Shown one piece after another: positions 45,101 to 53,854 of a DNA stretch of 64,000 bases; position 1 is the stretch's first letter, and every line of letters starts with the position of its first letter. The notes under the pieces were generated by a model. That model saw only the letters and a list, made by a program, of their open reading frames with translations. It did not search any database and had not been told where the DNA came from. A program made the translations under genes and the position numbers. Source of the DNA: WVZH01 sp034430895 (GTDB lineage: Bacteria; Chloroflexota; Anaerolineae; Anaerolineales; E44-bin32); contig DAOUDW010000046.1 in NCBI GenBank assembly GCA_034430895.1, positions 62,001-126,000 of the forward strand. Direction: 5' to 3'.

Positions 45101-45223
45101 TGGTACGTCGGCATGGGCCCTCCGAGGAGTAACAATAGACAGAGAATCTCGGTAATGCCACCTTATCCCTGGACGTATTGTGGTACCTGGCGAGTCGCCT
45201 TCTACATCTGTCGGGTGGAGTAA
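42119..45223 (+). CDS. Membrane-anchored surface protein with Ig-like, FN3 and CARDB domains (1034 aa)
   Basis: GAGGAGG lies before the ATG. A basic N-terminus and one membrane helix (residues about 22-44, LVLALVLIGLILLAILAGLI) anchor it with most of the chain outside. The first domain (VLIHTPENRDYVELGEEISL, IARIELWADDSLVV, GPHTLVVQAISNSGVSG) matches that of the upstream lipoprotein. An acidic Pro/Gly linker follows. FN3-like parts include SLMWDYEPEEDELPIDGFII. Two CARDB domains are near residues 640-760 (YLSVEDISVDETGWLQIQIR) and 760-870 (EISRVSYDPDFGGLRLIIDN, ETNEENNVYTVGP). The end is aromatic and Gly-rich. It is probably an adhesin or matrix protein working with its lipoprotein partner. 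Confidence 0.87.
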   Translation: MKKRLASLRTILESKKISRRRLVLALVLIGLILLAILAGLIIFNRLEAKAIKDHPLVLIHTPENRDYVELGEEISLHATARSQNGIARIELWADDSLVVAQDTPEDEILSPAVLHSYWEPVATGPHTLVVQAISNSGVSGQATVTIYAQEGMVTGADADTDIEPVSLTLEEDTEGETGAAPGGSAPSPGGAPPGSGDDVRDYLADEPSEPGPEDEPVPSADGGEPTALKVEILALETMESYEGLHCYVSFGESGDAPSQWYPDFDGDQATDDSFPTSDGRNWDVEPYLSGDAVPFIMWPEDQPLGINTTCVGIADGGMAAPELGQINLVRRPETWDTITRHAVSDGGEGTYAIDYRISKEGETSEERVAKEIDPDMTVPTNLHIQNWVDPFGEHVGQSLMWDYEPEEDELPIDGFIIYLNGTLQWTVPAERHFSDVPSQWFRPPCGETYEFTVSAYRVHPITGYESYPSEGLSFYTADVGDPICNQTYLFSFNTMTTAELHEGRLYDGMYGSFYVNDESVDFDGRCHDSGICGDVGLYENYTYDLHSTTDFLGNGPAQFLITQGEDLSLNYGFEVSTTYTTGIGATSTTRFCHNDGTFEWADLEGIIDPIYEHTIPSDGPVPGFCEVFMTIEPVGSGPSAAPGAPLPLPYLSVEDISVDETGWLQIQIRNEGNADWTHSIPLSLAKNSGEPIGSYTWPTSTIAPGERYTLEYDMSDEYQPMDVCVTLDPENEAPEQDDRFESAREPYCHPLPDLEISRVSYDPDFGGLRLIIDNHGGTQEHTDLSVQVEIPEYRIRPILHPNITLHGSGVNIIEVPGITEEMRADMMDGYSVSIDPTGYITETNEENNVYTVGPGATLRLHWYAVNTFYYRYYIYSNSTQQQRFGLTVATGPVEPISSSGDFGATTIAEWSTGSFDLEREVQSGPWEGSFLGEQQHNLHEWVEFTIAGDENLYVTASGEMNYRSNPWKSLGWGARSFGPDNWGAGRTISGDEDCWYVGMGPPRSNNRQRISVMPPYPWTYCGTWRVAFYICRVE

Positions 45224-45251
45224 AATCTGTTTCAATCCCTGGAAATCAAAT

Positions 45252-45290
45252 CGCCTCTTCGAGGCAATTTTGAAGAGGCGGTTTCTCTTC
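45252..45290 (+). terminator. Intrinsic terminator of the surface-protein operon
   Basis: CGCCTCTTC (45252-45260) pairs with GAAGAGGCG (45272-45280), followed by a T/C-rich tract GTTTCTCTTCTCCTT. It lies 29 bases past the stop codon. The T-run is interrupted, so termination strength is uncertain. Confidence 0.6.
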
Positions 45291-45333
45291 TCCTTGCTTC
45301 CCCACAGCACAGTAATTATATTGGGTTACCTCT

Positions 45334-46323
45334 TTAAGGGCGATATGCATACGCCTCTAAAAATCGATTCATCCGCTCATTAACCGCTGGATCGATACGC
45401 CTTCGCTGCTCATCTTCGGCGAACCAATCCAGCGTGCGGCGGATTCCTTTCTGGAAGGGAATCACGGCTTTATAATTTGTGACCAGCGACTTGATCTTAC
45501 TGTTATCGAAGACCGCACTCCATGTCTTGTCCCCCAGCAGCGTACCATTCAACTCCGGCTCTACCGAAACGATGAAGTCGGAAGGAATGTGCACCATCTT
45601 CGCTTCCACGCCCAACGCTTCGGCGATGGTTTCATAAATCTGATTCCAGGTCAACACTTCGTCGGACGTGATGTGAAAAACGTCCCCGATCGCCTGCGGT
45701 TCTCCGAGCAATCCCAGGAATCCGCGCCCGAAATCTTCAGCATGGGTCACGACCCACAATGAAGAACCATCCCCATGTACGATGATTTCGCGATCGTTGA
45801 GCAATCGATCCGCCAGCGTGTAGCAGCCCCAGCCACCGATGGCGATGGGAAAATTGGGATCGTAGGTCAGCGAAGGACGCACGATGGTGACCGGAAATCC
45901 TTCTTCCTCGTAGGCTCGCATCAAGCACTGCTCACAGGCGATCTTGTCACGTGAATACTGCCAATAGGGATTTTCCAGTGGCGTTTCCTCAGTGATGAGG
46001 TAATGCCTCGGTGGCTTCTGGTAAGCAGAAGCGGAACTGATGAAAACGAATTGGCCGATCTGGCCCTTGAACAAATCCAGATCGCGCTCGATATCTTCGG
46101 GCGTATAGGCGATCCAATCCACAACGGCGTCGAAACGCATATCACCCAGCGCGGCACGCACATCATCCGGTCGATGCACATCCGCGACGAGACTCCTGAC
46201 TCCAGGCATCTGCGCTATGCGTAGACCGCGGTTGAGATGATAGAGTTCGATGCCCCTATCGACCGCCAGTTGGCTGACCGCCGTGCTGATGAAACCCGTC
46301 CCGCCGATAAACAATACCTTCAT
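45334..46323 (-). CDS. NAD-dependent epimerase/dehydratase (extended SDR)
   Basis: The product is 329 residues. GGGAGG upstream fits the ATG at 46323; a GTG directly before it is an alternative. The nucleotide-binding motif is VLFIGGTGFISTAV, followed by VRSLVADVHRPDDVRAAL, DAVVDWIAYTPED, the catalytic Ser in FVFISSASAYQK and the Tyr/Lys in QYSRDKIACEQ. VRPSLTYDPN and SLWVVTHAEDFGRGFLGLL are also typical. It modifies a nucleotide sugar or similar; the substrate is unknown. It is separated from the chloride channel by 338 bases. Confidence 0.88.
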   Translation of the reverse strand: MKVLFIGGTGFISTAVSQLAVDRGIELYHLNRGLRIAQMPGVRSLVADVHRPDDVRAALGDMRFDAVVDWIAYTPEDIERDLDLFKGQIGQFVFISSASAYQKPPRHYLITEETPLENPYWQYSRDKIACEQCLMRAYEEEGFPVTIVRPSLTYDPNFPIAIGGWGCYTLADRLLNDREIIVHGDGSSLWVVTHAEDFGRGFLGLLGEPQAIGDVFHITSDEVLTWNQIYETIAEALGVEAKMVHIPSDFIVSVEPELNGTLLGDKTWSAVFDNSKIKSLVTNYKAVIPFQKGIRRTLDWFAEDEQRRRIDPAVNERMNRFLEAYAYRP

Positions 46324-46661
46324 CACTATGCCTCCCTCATTCAGCCAGATCTGGATTATGCATCTTTCTGAAAAACAAAGAAATCGATCGCCCCGCAGGC
46401 CGGTTTACTTTCAGGTTGGGAATCGATCCAGCTTCGCAGTCGATACAACCCGGCTTCGAAAGCTTGATCGGAGATTTCAAGCATGGTAAGCCAGAAAATC
46501 CGGCAGAAGTACGGGAATCAATTTTCGGATCGTTATTGTTCCACGCATCTCGGGTCTCGCACCTCGATTCCGGAGCAGATTCCACTCTCCAGAACCATCC
46601 CGTCGTACGAAGTTACCTCAAGTATACATGGCAAACGGTACGATACCTGCCTGAAGCGGTG
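46324..46661. other. Intergenic region (338 bp)
   Basis: I see no gene, terminator or clear repeat between the epimerase start and the end of the chloride-channel gene. Confidence 0.5.
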
Positions 46662-48761
46662 TTATTCAAACGATCCATGCAGTTGTTGAACGAGATCGCT
46701 TCGCGTGTAGATCGTAACCACATCACCGTCCCGCAGGACGGTATGCCCGTGCGGGATGATCACTTTGGAATTCCGGTGAATCGAGACGACGATACAGTCG
46801 TCGGGTAGATCGCCGGCAAGGTCGGAGATCGATTTACCCACGGCCCGATCGCCCTCCTTCAAGGCCAACTCCAGAAATTCCATTCCTTGTGAACGTTCTT
46901 GTTCGGTTCGTTTGATCCGTTGGCCCAACTCCGAACGACGCGCCATGGCAATGTTGTACGCACGGATGGCATCATGCCGTCCGACCAGTCCGATCAACTT
47001 ACGTGGGTTCTCGCGAGAAACTACCGGAATACGCCCCAACCCTCGCGGTCCCATTTTGATCAACACGTCCCCAATCGATTCGTCGGGGTATGCCAGCACG
47101 AGATCGTCGAAGGCCGTGCCGATTTGCGAGACGACGGTTTTCTTCGGTACATGCTTGCGAACGGCATTTTCCAAGTCGCTTACTGAGACAATGCCCCACA
47201 ATTGCCCCTCATCATCCAGAATGGGGAAACCCTGGTGACGCTTGCGGCCAAGCGACCCAGAGAAACCTTTGAGAGTTAGATTGTGGTCGAGCGTATCGAT
47301 TTCCGTACGCATGACCTCACTCACCTGGACACCCTGGAGCACATCGATGTCACGGCCGTAACGCAAATTCACACCGCGGCGGGAGAGTTTGATGGTGTAA
47401 ATCGATTGTCTGTGCATGATTCTACGCGCCAGCAATGTCGCCACGACCACGGTCAACATCAGCGGCAGAATGATGCGGTAGTCTCCGGTTAGTTCGAAGA
47501 GGATGATCACGGCGGTCATTGGCGCTTGTGCGGCCGCCGCAAACACCGCACCCATGCCCACCAGCGCGTATGCCCCAGCCGGCGCCGGTGTAAAGGGCAT
47601 CAGTGCATGCATAACCACACCAAAGGCTGCGCCCAGCATCGAGCCCAGGAAAAGCGATGGCGCAAATATGCCTCCCGAACCGCCGGAACCCAGGGTGATC
47701 GTTGTGGCCAATAGTTTAAGAACCAGCAGAGCGACGACCACTTCGAGAACTATTTGATTTTGAAGGGTCTTCTCGATCACTTCGTAGCCAACGTTGAAGA
47801 TCTGCGGCAGCCCATCCCATTGCACCGGAGTAATCTGCGGGTAAATGAGCGCCAGCAGCCCGATGAGCGCACCCCCGACAGCGGGTTGAAACCATTCGGG
47901 GACGACCGTCCAGCGTTCGAAAACATCCTCCATGAAATAAAGTAGTTTTACAAATGCCACTGCGATCAACGCCGCCAGAATCCCAAGGAGGGGATAAAAA
48001 CAGTATTCCCAGATGCTGTTGATGTGGTATTGCGTAACGAGGGGGAAAGCCGCCACGTCGCCAAAAATGGCTTGACCGATCACGCTGGACGTAACTGCCG
48101 AAATAACGACCGTGCTGAAATAGGCCACCGAAAGCTCACCCAAAATGACTTCAATGGCAAAGACCACACCGGCGATGGGGGCGTTGAAAGTGGCCGCGAT
48201 ACCGCCGGCCGCGCCGCAGGCCACGAGGTTGCGAATACGCTCGTCGGAGAGTTGAAAAATCTGCCCGACGCTGGACCCCAGGGCCGAACCGATCTGAACG
48301 ATCGGGCCTTCGCGCCCCACCGATCCGCCGCTGCCGATGCTGAGTGAGGAAGCCAACGATTTGATGATCGCCACAACGGGACGGATGCGGCCGCCTTTGA
48401 GCGCCACCGCCTCCATCACCTCCGGGACACCGTGCCCTTTCGCTTCTCGGGCGAAATGGAAGATGAGTAAACCAACGATCAAACCACCAACGGCAGGCAC
48501 AATCACAACGTAGGCTTTCCCCAATGAGGCAGTTACTGAGGGCAGCCACTCGTACCCTATCCACTCCACACCGCGGATTAAATACCGGAAAAGAACCGCA
48601 CCGATACCCGTGCCGATTCCCACTACGATCGAAGTAAATACCAGGATGAACTCTTCCGATGCAATCGGACTTGCCAGGAATCTTTTCCACAAGTGTCGCA
48701 AGCCCCGCCGCAGCGGAACTCGTTTTGGCGTTTCTATAACTTCACTTTCAGCACTGCTCAT
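46662..48761 (-). CDS. ClC chloride channel with CBS pair and TrkA-C-like domain
   Basis: The product is 699 residues; GGAG lies seven bases before the ATG. The ClC core has KGHGVPEVMEAV, GSGGSVGREGPIVQ (the gating Glu present in GREGP) and GSGGSGGIFAPSLFLG. The position of the proton-path Glu of ClC exchangers (E203 in E. coli ClC-ec1) is Val here, in AGVVFAIEVILGEL, as in ClC channels. After the membrane part come two CBS domains (VSEVMRTEIDTLDHN, IVSVSDLENAVR; SIGDVLIKMGPRGLGRIPVV) and a TrkA-C-like domain (VGKSISDLAGDLPDDCIVVS, DGDVVTIYTRS). CBS domains usually sense adenosyl ligands. A chloride channel, possibly nucleotide-regulated, is the best reading. Confidence 0.93.
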   Translation of the reverse strand: MSSAESEVIETPKRVPLRRGLRHLWKRFLASPIASEEFILVFTSIVVGIGTGIGAVLFRYLIRGVEWIGYEWLPSVTASLGKAYVVIVPAVGGLIVGLLIFHFAREAKGHGVPEVMEAVALKGGRIRPVVAIIKSLASSLSIGSGGSVGREGPIVQIGSALGSSVGQIFQLSDERIRNLVACGAAGGIAATFNAPIAGVVFAIEVILGELSVAYFSTVVISAVTSSVIGQAIFGDVAAFPLVTQYHINSIWEYCFYPLLGILAALIAVAFVKLLYFMEDVFERWTVVPEWFQPAVGGALIGLLALIYPQITPVQWDGLPQIFNVGYEVIEKTLQNQIVLEVVVALLVLKLLATTITLGSGGSGGIFAPSLFLGSMLGAAFGVVMHALMPFTPAPAGAYALVGMGAVFAAAAQAPMTAVIILFELTGDYRIILPLMLTVVVATLLARRIMHRQSIYTIKLSRRGVNLRYGRDIDVLQGVQVSEVMRTEIDTLDHNLTLKGFSGSLGRKRHQGFPILDDEGQLWGIVSVSDLENAVRKHVPKKTVVSQIGTAFDDLVLAYPDESIGDVLIKMGPRGLGRIPVVSRENPRKLIGLVGRHDAIRAYNIAMARRSELGQRIKRTEQERSQGMEFLELALKEGDRAVGKSISDLAGDLPDDCIVVSIHRNSKVIIPHGHTVLRDGDVVTIYTRSDLVQQLHGSFE

Positions 48762-49101
48762 TGAATATCTCCAAATCGAAAATCAGCGCACTTTCACTTG
48801 AAAGACGCTATCCCATCAAGCGCCAGGCATGTATAGGACTCTTGCCGAATTTCGTCAAGGGGGAAACCATCATTCCATCTCATCATGCGCAATCGATAAA
48901 CCATCAGACGGCACACTGGATCGACGATCGTGAACGGCATGTTAATCCTTCTGCAGGAGTATACATCGGTGCGGCAATGAAATTAAGTTATCTGGCATAT
49001 TCCCGACAATCGAATACAATACATAGGTTGATTCCCAGGATATTCAAATAACAATAAAGAGGAACAGAGTTCCATAATATCTACACAAAGGAGAGCGAAT
49101 C
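48762..49101. other. Divergent intergenic region (340 bp)
   Basis: This separates the chloride-channel gene from the membrane protein gene at 49102. No gene or strong motif is recognised. Confidence 0.5.
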
Positions 49102-49866
49102 ATGGACGAGATCTCAAAATTCTTTAAGGGACTTTACTATCAATTCCTGCTCCGCGACGTTGTCGCCAAGGTTATCCCCGGATTATTACCCCTGATTATA
49201 TTGGGCGCCATCGCAGGCAGCATACTTGACGACGTATTCGGTTTCTCATTGGGTATCGGATCGACGCTGATCAGCGCGATCGTTCTTTTCGGTCTGGGCC
49301 TGATGCTCGGTATACTCTTACAGTTTATCGGCAACCGCACCTATATCTTCGGAGCAAGAAATGTCGACTGGGGGCCCAAGACGATCACCATCCTGGGCAG
49401 ATCGATCAATCTTCCTCACATCAAATTCTCCCTGCCCGCCCTCGATTGGACGCCCATCGTTATTAACGTCTGGGGCACCGAAGAAGAATGTATGAAGAAA
49501 GAGCTCGATTTCCGGTATTACGCCAATCAAACCGAGAATCGCGAATACGTTCTCGACAAGCGAGTACGGTTAGTCGCCTTTAAAGAGATGGCCGGAACGT
49601 ATGCCGCCGCGGTCAGCCTCACCTTCGTAATCCAGCTCATCGTCTGGATCATCAACCTGATTGATGACCTAGATTCATTTTACTGGGCAGACCTGCGCGA
49701 ATTGGCAATATTCTGGGTGATTGTGATGGTTTTAAGCCGATTAAACAAATCGCTGGCCAACCAACAACAAAGCTGGGAAAAGATCGTCATCGATTCGAAG
49801 GGCAAGCTGCCGGCCACAAGCGCCGCATCCGCAGCGAAGCCTGCCGCCAGGAAACGACAATCCTGA
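49102..49866 (+). CDS. Membrane protein, unknown function (254 aa)
   Basis: AAGGAGAG precedes the ATG. The N-terminus has two helices (VIPGLLPLIILGAIAGSIL and LISAIVLFGLGLMLGILLQF). A soluble middle part follows (DWGPKTITILGRSINLPHIK, EEECMKKELDFRYYANQTEN). Two more helices appear near the C-terminus (AVSLTFVIQLIVWIINLI, ELAIFWVIVMVLSRL), then an Ala/Lys-rich tail. The family is not known to me. The gene ends at a strong bidirectional terminator. Confidence 0.75.
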   Translation: MDEISKFFKGLYYQFLLRDVVAKVIPGLLPLIILGAIAGSILDDVFGFSLGIGSTLISAIVLFGLGLMLGILLQFIGNRTYIFGARNVDWGPKTITILGRSINLPHIKFSLPALDWTPIVINVWGTEEECMKKELDFRYYANQTENREYVLDKRVRLVAFKEMAGTYAAAVSLTFVIQLIVWIINLIDDLDSFYWADLRELAIFWVIVMVLSRLNKSLANQQQSWEKIVIDSKGKLPATSAASAAKPAARKRQS

Positions 49867-49884
49867 CCCCGCCTGTCCGTAACT

Positions 49885-49927
49885 AAAAAAACTCACCTCG
49901 ATTGAATATTCGATGGTGAGTTTTTTT
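49885..49927. terminator. Bidirectional intrinsic terminator
   Basis: An A-run (49885-49891), CTCACC (49892-49897), an inner TCGA pair, GGTGAG (49915-49920) and a T-run (49921-49927). It works in both directions between the convergent membrane-protein and ABC-exporter genes. Confidence 0.9.
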
Positions 49928-49971
49928 AATACACAACAAGGCTTTTCGGTACTGCAGATCGGATCAATCGA

Positions 49972-51777
49972 TTATCTCGCCATACTCTCGATGTACTCCA
50001 GCGATTGATGCCGGAAATAGGTGTTGTACAAATCGGCGTAATGTCCCCCTTGCGCCATCAAAGACTGATGTGTGCCCTGCGACAAAATCCGACCGTTCTC
50101 CATGACGATGATGCGATCGGCGTTTTGCACCGTCCACAACCGGTGAGCGATGATCACGGACGTGCGATCCTGCATCACGGATTGCAAACCTTCCTGAATC
50201 TGCGTCTCTGTAAATGGATCGACGCTGGCTGTGGCTTCGTCCAGGATCAGGATGGCCGGATCCTTGAGCAGCACGCGCGCCAACGCCACGAGCTGCCGCT
50301 GCCCCATAGAGAGATTCGCGCCGCGCTCGCCGACGTGGGTCTCCAACCCCTTCGGCAGATCTTGCAGCCACGCACCCTGGCTGATGTGCATCGCCGCCTG
50401 AAGCACTTCATCATCCGACGCTCCGGGGCGGGCGTAACGAATGTTGTCTCCCACGCTCAAAGAGAACAGAAAAGGATCCTGCGGAACCAACCCGATATGT
50501 CGCCGATACCCTGCCAAATCGAAACGACGTACATCATAACCGTCGACAAGAAGCTCGCCCTCTTGAAATTCGTAGAAGCGCGCGATCAGATTGGCGATAC
50601 TGCTTTTCCCGGCACCGGTATGTCCTACCAACGCCAACGTCTCACCTGGCGCAACGGTGAGTGAGAATTCCGGCAAGACGATCTCCTTCTCCGTATACCG
50701 GAAACACACGCTTTTGAATTCGATCTTCCCCTCCAGCCGTTCGACTTCTTCTTGCGCCACCTGCACGACCATCGGTTCAGCGTCGATCAAGGCAAAAACC
50801 CGTTCGGCTGCAGAAAGACCATCCTGGAATTGACTCCAGAACGAGGCGATACTCATCATGGGAAACCAGAAAAATCCGACCGCCTGCATGAATAAATACC
50901 AATCGCCCGGGGAAAGTTTCCCCGCTCCAACCTGAATCCCACCACTGTAAACCAGTAGGGCCACACCCAATCCTGAGGAAAGACCCATGATGGGGAATAT
51001 CGAGTTCAAGGTCAGGCCGCGACGGATGCCGACTTGATAGCCCTGGCGATTGTTGCGTTCGAAAGTGTCGCAGATCGCCCGTTCCTTGCGGAAACTCTTG
51101 GCCACGAAAATGCCACTGATCGATTCCTGGATCTGGGCGTTGATCTTCGCCGTCACGCGCCGGGCGTTCTGTGTCACACGACGCGCCACCCGCCGGAAAC
51201 TCAGTGCGATGACCACAGCCAGCGGCGCCATGGCGTACAAGATGAGACTCAACCCAGCGTTAATATTCATCAACCAGACCGTCAGGATGCCAATCTGCAT
51301 GAACTGACTCAGCAGATTGACCACCAGCGAGACCACCTCGGAAAAGTCCTGTGTATCGGAAGTCACGCGGCTGACGATTTTGCCGGAGGGATGTTCGTCG
51401 TAGAAGGACATGTCGTGGCGCACCGTGGCATCGAAGACATCCTCGCGCAGATTGAGCACAACGTCCCCAATCACGCGCGCGGAAAGCCGTTGACGCGCGA
51501 AATTCGATACCCAGGCCAGCCCGCCCATCAACAGCACGACAGCACAACTGAGCGAAATTCTTGCCAGGGTTGGATCTGCAGCCACAACGTCGATCGCCTT
51601 GGCGATGGCGATCGGCGCCCCGCTGCCGGCGATCGAATTGATCGTCAGCGCCACAGCCACGAAGAATACTTGTCTTCGATAAACACGGAAATAATGCAGG
51701 ATACGCGCCAGAAGCTCACGATCGCTGTATTCACGATCGTAGGCTTCGGTATCCAATCCGTCCAGGACAAAACCCAT
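49972..51777 (-). CDS. ABC exporter subunit, intact Walker B, altered signature (LSMGQ)
   Basis: The product is 601 residues: a six-helix ABC_membrane domain, then the ATPase domain. Walker A is GHTGAGKSS, the Q-loop is VPQDPFLF, the signature reads NLSMGQRQL instead of LSGGQ, Walker B is ILILDEATASVD with the catalytic Glu, and the H-loop is IIAHRL. It is three bases downstream of the partner gene, with which it should form a heterodimer. It probably exports lipids, peptides or drugs. The altered signature completes the partner's degenerate site. Confidence 0.92.
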   Translation of the reverse strand: MGFVLDGLDTEAYDREYSDRELLARILHYFRVYRRQVFFVAVALTINSIAGSGAPIAIAKAIDVVAADPTLARISLSCAVVLLMGGLAWVSNFARQRLSARVIGDVVLNLREDVFDATVRHDMSFYDEHPSGKIVSRVTSDTQDFSEVVSLVVNLLSQFMQIGILTVWLMNINAGLSLILYAMAPLAVVIALSFRRVARRVTQNARRVTAKINAQIQESISGIFVAKSFRKERAICDTFERNNRQGYQVGIRRGLTLNSIFPIMGLSSGLGVALLVYSGGIQVGAGKLSPGDWYLFMQAVGFFWFPMMSIASFWSQFQDGLSAAERVFALIDAEPMVVQVAQEEVERLEGKIEFKSVCFRYTEKEIVLPEFSLTVAPGETLALVGHTGAGKSSIANLIARFYEFQEGELLVDGYDVRRFDLAGYRRHIGLVPQDPFLFSLSVGDNIRYARPGASDDEVLQAAMHISQGAWLQDLPKGLETHVGERGANLSMGQRQLVALARVLLKDPAILILDEATASVDPFTETQIQEGLQSVMQDRTSVIIAHRLWTVQNADRIIVMENGRILSQGTHQSLMAQGGHYADLYNTYFRHQSLEYIESMAR

Positions 51778-51780
51778 CGC

Positions 51781-53604
51781 CTACCCGTCTCCGCCCTGAA
51801 TCGAGGCAGCGGATGGCCTTGCGCCGCCGTTCCCCGATTCGATCCTCGAAAAGATACGCCGATAATCCGCGCTGCGTTCCAGTAGCTCTTCATGCGTCCC
51901 CTGATCCGCCAAACGGCCGCGACGAAGAACCAGAATGCGATCCGCCCAGCGGATCTGGCTGAGGCGATGCGTGATCAAGAACGTCGTACGTTCCCGACTG
52001 ATCTGGCGCATGGCGCGTTGAATTTGATCTTCCGTGGCGCTGTCGATGGCACTCGTGCTGTCATCCAGAATAAGGATACGCGGATCGGTGAGAAAGGCGC
52101 GGGCGATGGCAATACGCTGCCGCTGCCCACCGGAAAGCATCACACCGCGCTCGCCAATCTCCGTTTCGTATCCATCGCGAAAGGATTGGATGAAATCCGC
52201 AGCCTGCGCTTCCTCCGCGGCCTTTTCGATACTCTCCCGGGAAGGCGCATCGCAGCCGAAGGCGATGTTTTCCGCAATCGTGTTGGAAAAGAGAAAGATC
52301 TCCTGCTCGATCGTGGAGATCTGCGAGCGCAGAGATTCCATACTCCAATCGCGCACATCGATCCCGTCGATTTTCACGCAACCTTCATCTACGTCGTAAA
52401 TGCGGTTGATCAGACGCGTCAGCGTGGTTTTCCCCGAGCCGGTTTCACCTACAATGGCGATCGTTTTTCCCGCCTCGGCCTTGAAATTGATGTCACGCAG
52501 TACAACCTGATCGTTGTAACTGAAGCTGACGTTCTCGAAGACCACCTCGCCGTGCATCGACCTGGTGATGCCGCCAACGTTCTCGTCCAATTCGGTTTTG
52601 GTGGTGATCAACTTCAAGATCCGTTCTGCGCTGGCGATACCCAGCTGGACCAGATTGAAAGAGAAGAGCGAGATGAACGTCGGGAACCGCAGCGCACCCA
52701 TCAACCCGACAAACGAGATCGCCTCCCCCAAACTGATCCGCCCCGCTTTCCAGACCATCAAGGCATGAAAGAGACCGATCGCCCAGCTTAAACTAAAAAT
52801 CAACATCGGCCAGTAACGTGCCTGTATCTCCCCTTGCTGCACGAACAAATCCCGATAGCGGCGGGCATTGTGTGTGAATTTGTCCCACTCGAGTCGTTCT
52901 TGAACGGTAGATTTGACTACTTCGATTCCGGCGATGGCCTCGGCCAAACCGGCGTTCATTGTTCCGAATTGATCGCGCATGGCCGTACTGACCGGATTAA
53001 GACGACGATTGTAATCGAGCAGGGAAAGGATAAGCAGCACCAGGAAGATGGACGGCACGAGCAACAACTCCGTTCGAATGGCGGCAATCAACACCATCGG
53101 CACGATGGTGTTCATCACGGAGTCGGTGATCAACATCACTCCCGGGCTGAACATCAGGTTCAACGCACGCACATCGTTGGTGGTGCGCGCCATGATGTCG
53201 CCGATCCGTTGCCGCCCATGGAAGGTTTGGCTCTTACCCAGCAAACTGACATACAGTTCGTGGCGCGAATCACGTTCCACGCGCTGCGCCAGGAATTCCG
53301 CAGAATAATTCCGCATCAAACCTGTAAGGCCCTGACTCATCGCCGCCACCATCACCGTGAGGGAGACACCGATCAACTCTTCACGTTGGAATCCAGTGCT
53401 GGTGATGATGTCAAAGGCGCGGCCGATGAAGAGCTGAATATTGCTGTATGCCATGTTGTTGATAAGAGCGGCCAGGATCATGGCAAGTGGAAAGATGGGA
53501 TAACGCAGCGTATGCGATAGGATCCAACGCACAGGACCGCTGCGGTTGAAAGCATATTCAGAATCGAGTGAAAATTCGCGCTTTTCGATTGTCATTTCTG
53601 TCAT
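51781..53604 (-). CDS. ABC exporter subunit with degenerate Walker B (Asp for Glu)
   Basis: The product is 607 residues: a six-helix domain (MILAALINNMAYSNIQLFIG, LMFSPGVMLITDSVMNTIVP), then the ATPase. Walker A is GETGSGKTT and the signature MLSGGQRQR is canonical. Walker B is ILILDDSTSAID, with Asp where the catalytic Glu is expected. The H-loop is LITHRL. The non-canonical Walker B here and the altered signature of the partner meet in the same composite site. This is the asymmetry of the BmrCD/LmrCD/TM287-288 type. The start could be 53604 or the ATG at 53595; neither has a good Shine-Dalgarno. Confidence 0.92.
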   Translation of the reverse strand: MTEMTIEKREFSLDSEYAFNRSGPVRWILSHTLRYPIFPLAMILAALINNMAYSNIQLFIGRAFDIITSTGFQREELIGVSLTVMVAAMSQGLTGLMRNYSAEFLAQRVERDSRHELYVSLLGKSQTFHGRQRIGDIMARTTNDVRALNLMFSPGVMLITDSVMNTIVPMVLIAAIRTELLLVPSIFLVLLILSLLDYNRRLNPVSTAMRDQFGTMNAGLAEAIAGIEVVKSTVQERLEWDKFTHNARRYRDLFVQQGEIQARYWPMLIFSLSWAIGLFHALMVWKAGRISLGEAISFVGLMGALRFPTFISLFSFNLVQLGIASAERILKLITTKTELDENVGGITRSMHGEVVFENVSFSYNDQVVLRDINFKAEAGKTIAIVGETGSGKTTLTRLINRIYDVDEGCVKIDGIDVRDWSMESLRSQISTIEQEIFLFSNTIAENIAFGCDAPSRESIEKAAEEAQAADFIQSFRDGYETEIGERGVMLSGGQRQRIAIARAFLTDPRILILDDSTSAIDSATEDQIQRAMRQISRERTTFLITHRLSQIRWADRILVLRRGRLADQGTHEELLERSADYRRIFSRIESGNGGARPSAASIQGGDG

Positions 53605-53854
53605 GGTTTAGGAAATAGATTATACACGTCCAAATCACCATTTGTTGTAATAAACAACACTCTCTCTTTCTTTTAGGGGACGTGCTGGAGGGAAGATCAT
53701 ATGTAATGCTTTTCTCGAATATCAAATACTCTTCAGGGGATTTCGGGAAGACTGATAAACAACCAGAATTATTACTGCTAGAATCCTGTAGAAACCCTAA
53801 TAATTCTGTTCCTTATAAATTCATTAGGGCTTTGACGCTATTTACAGCACTGGT

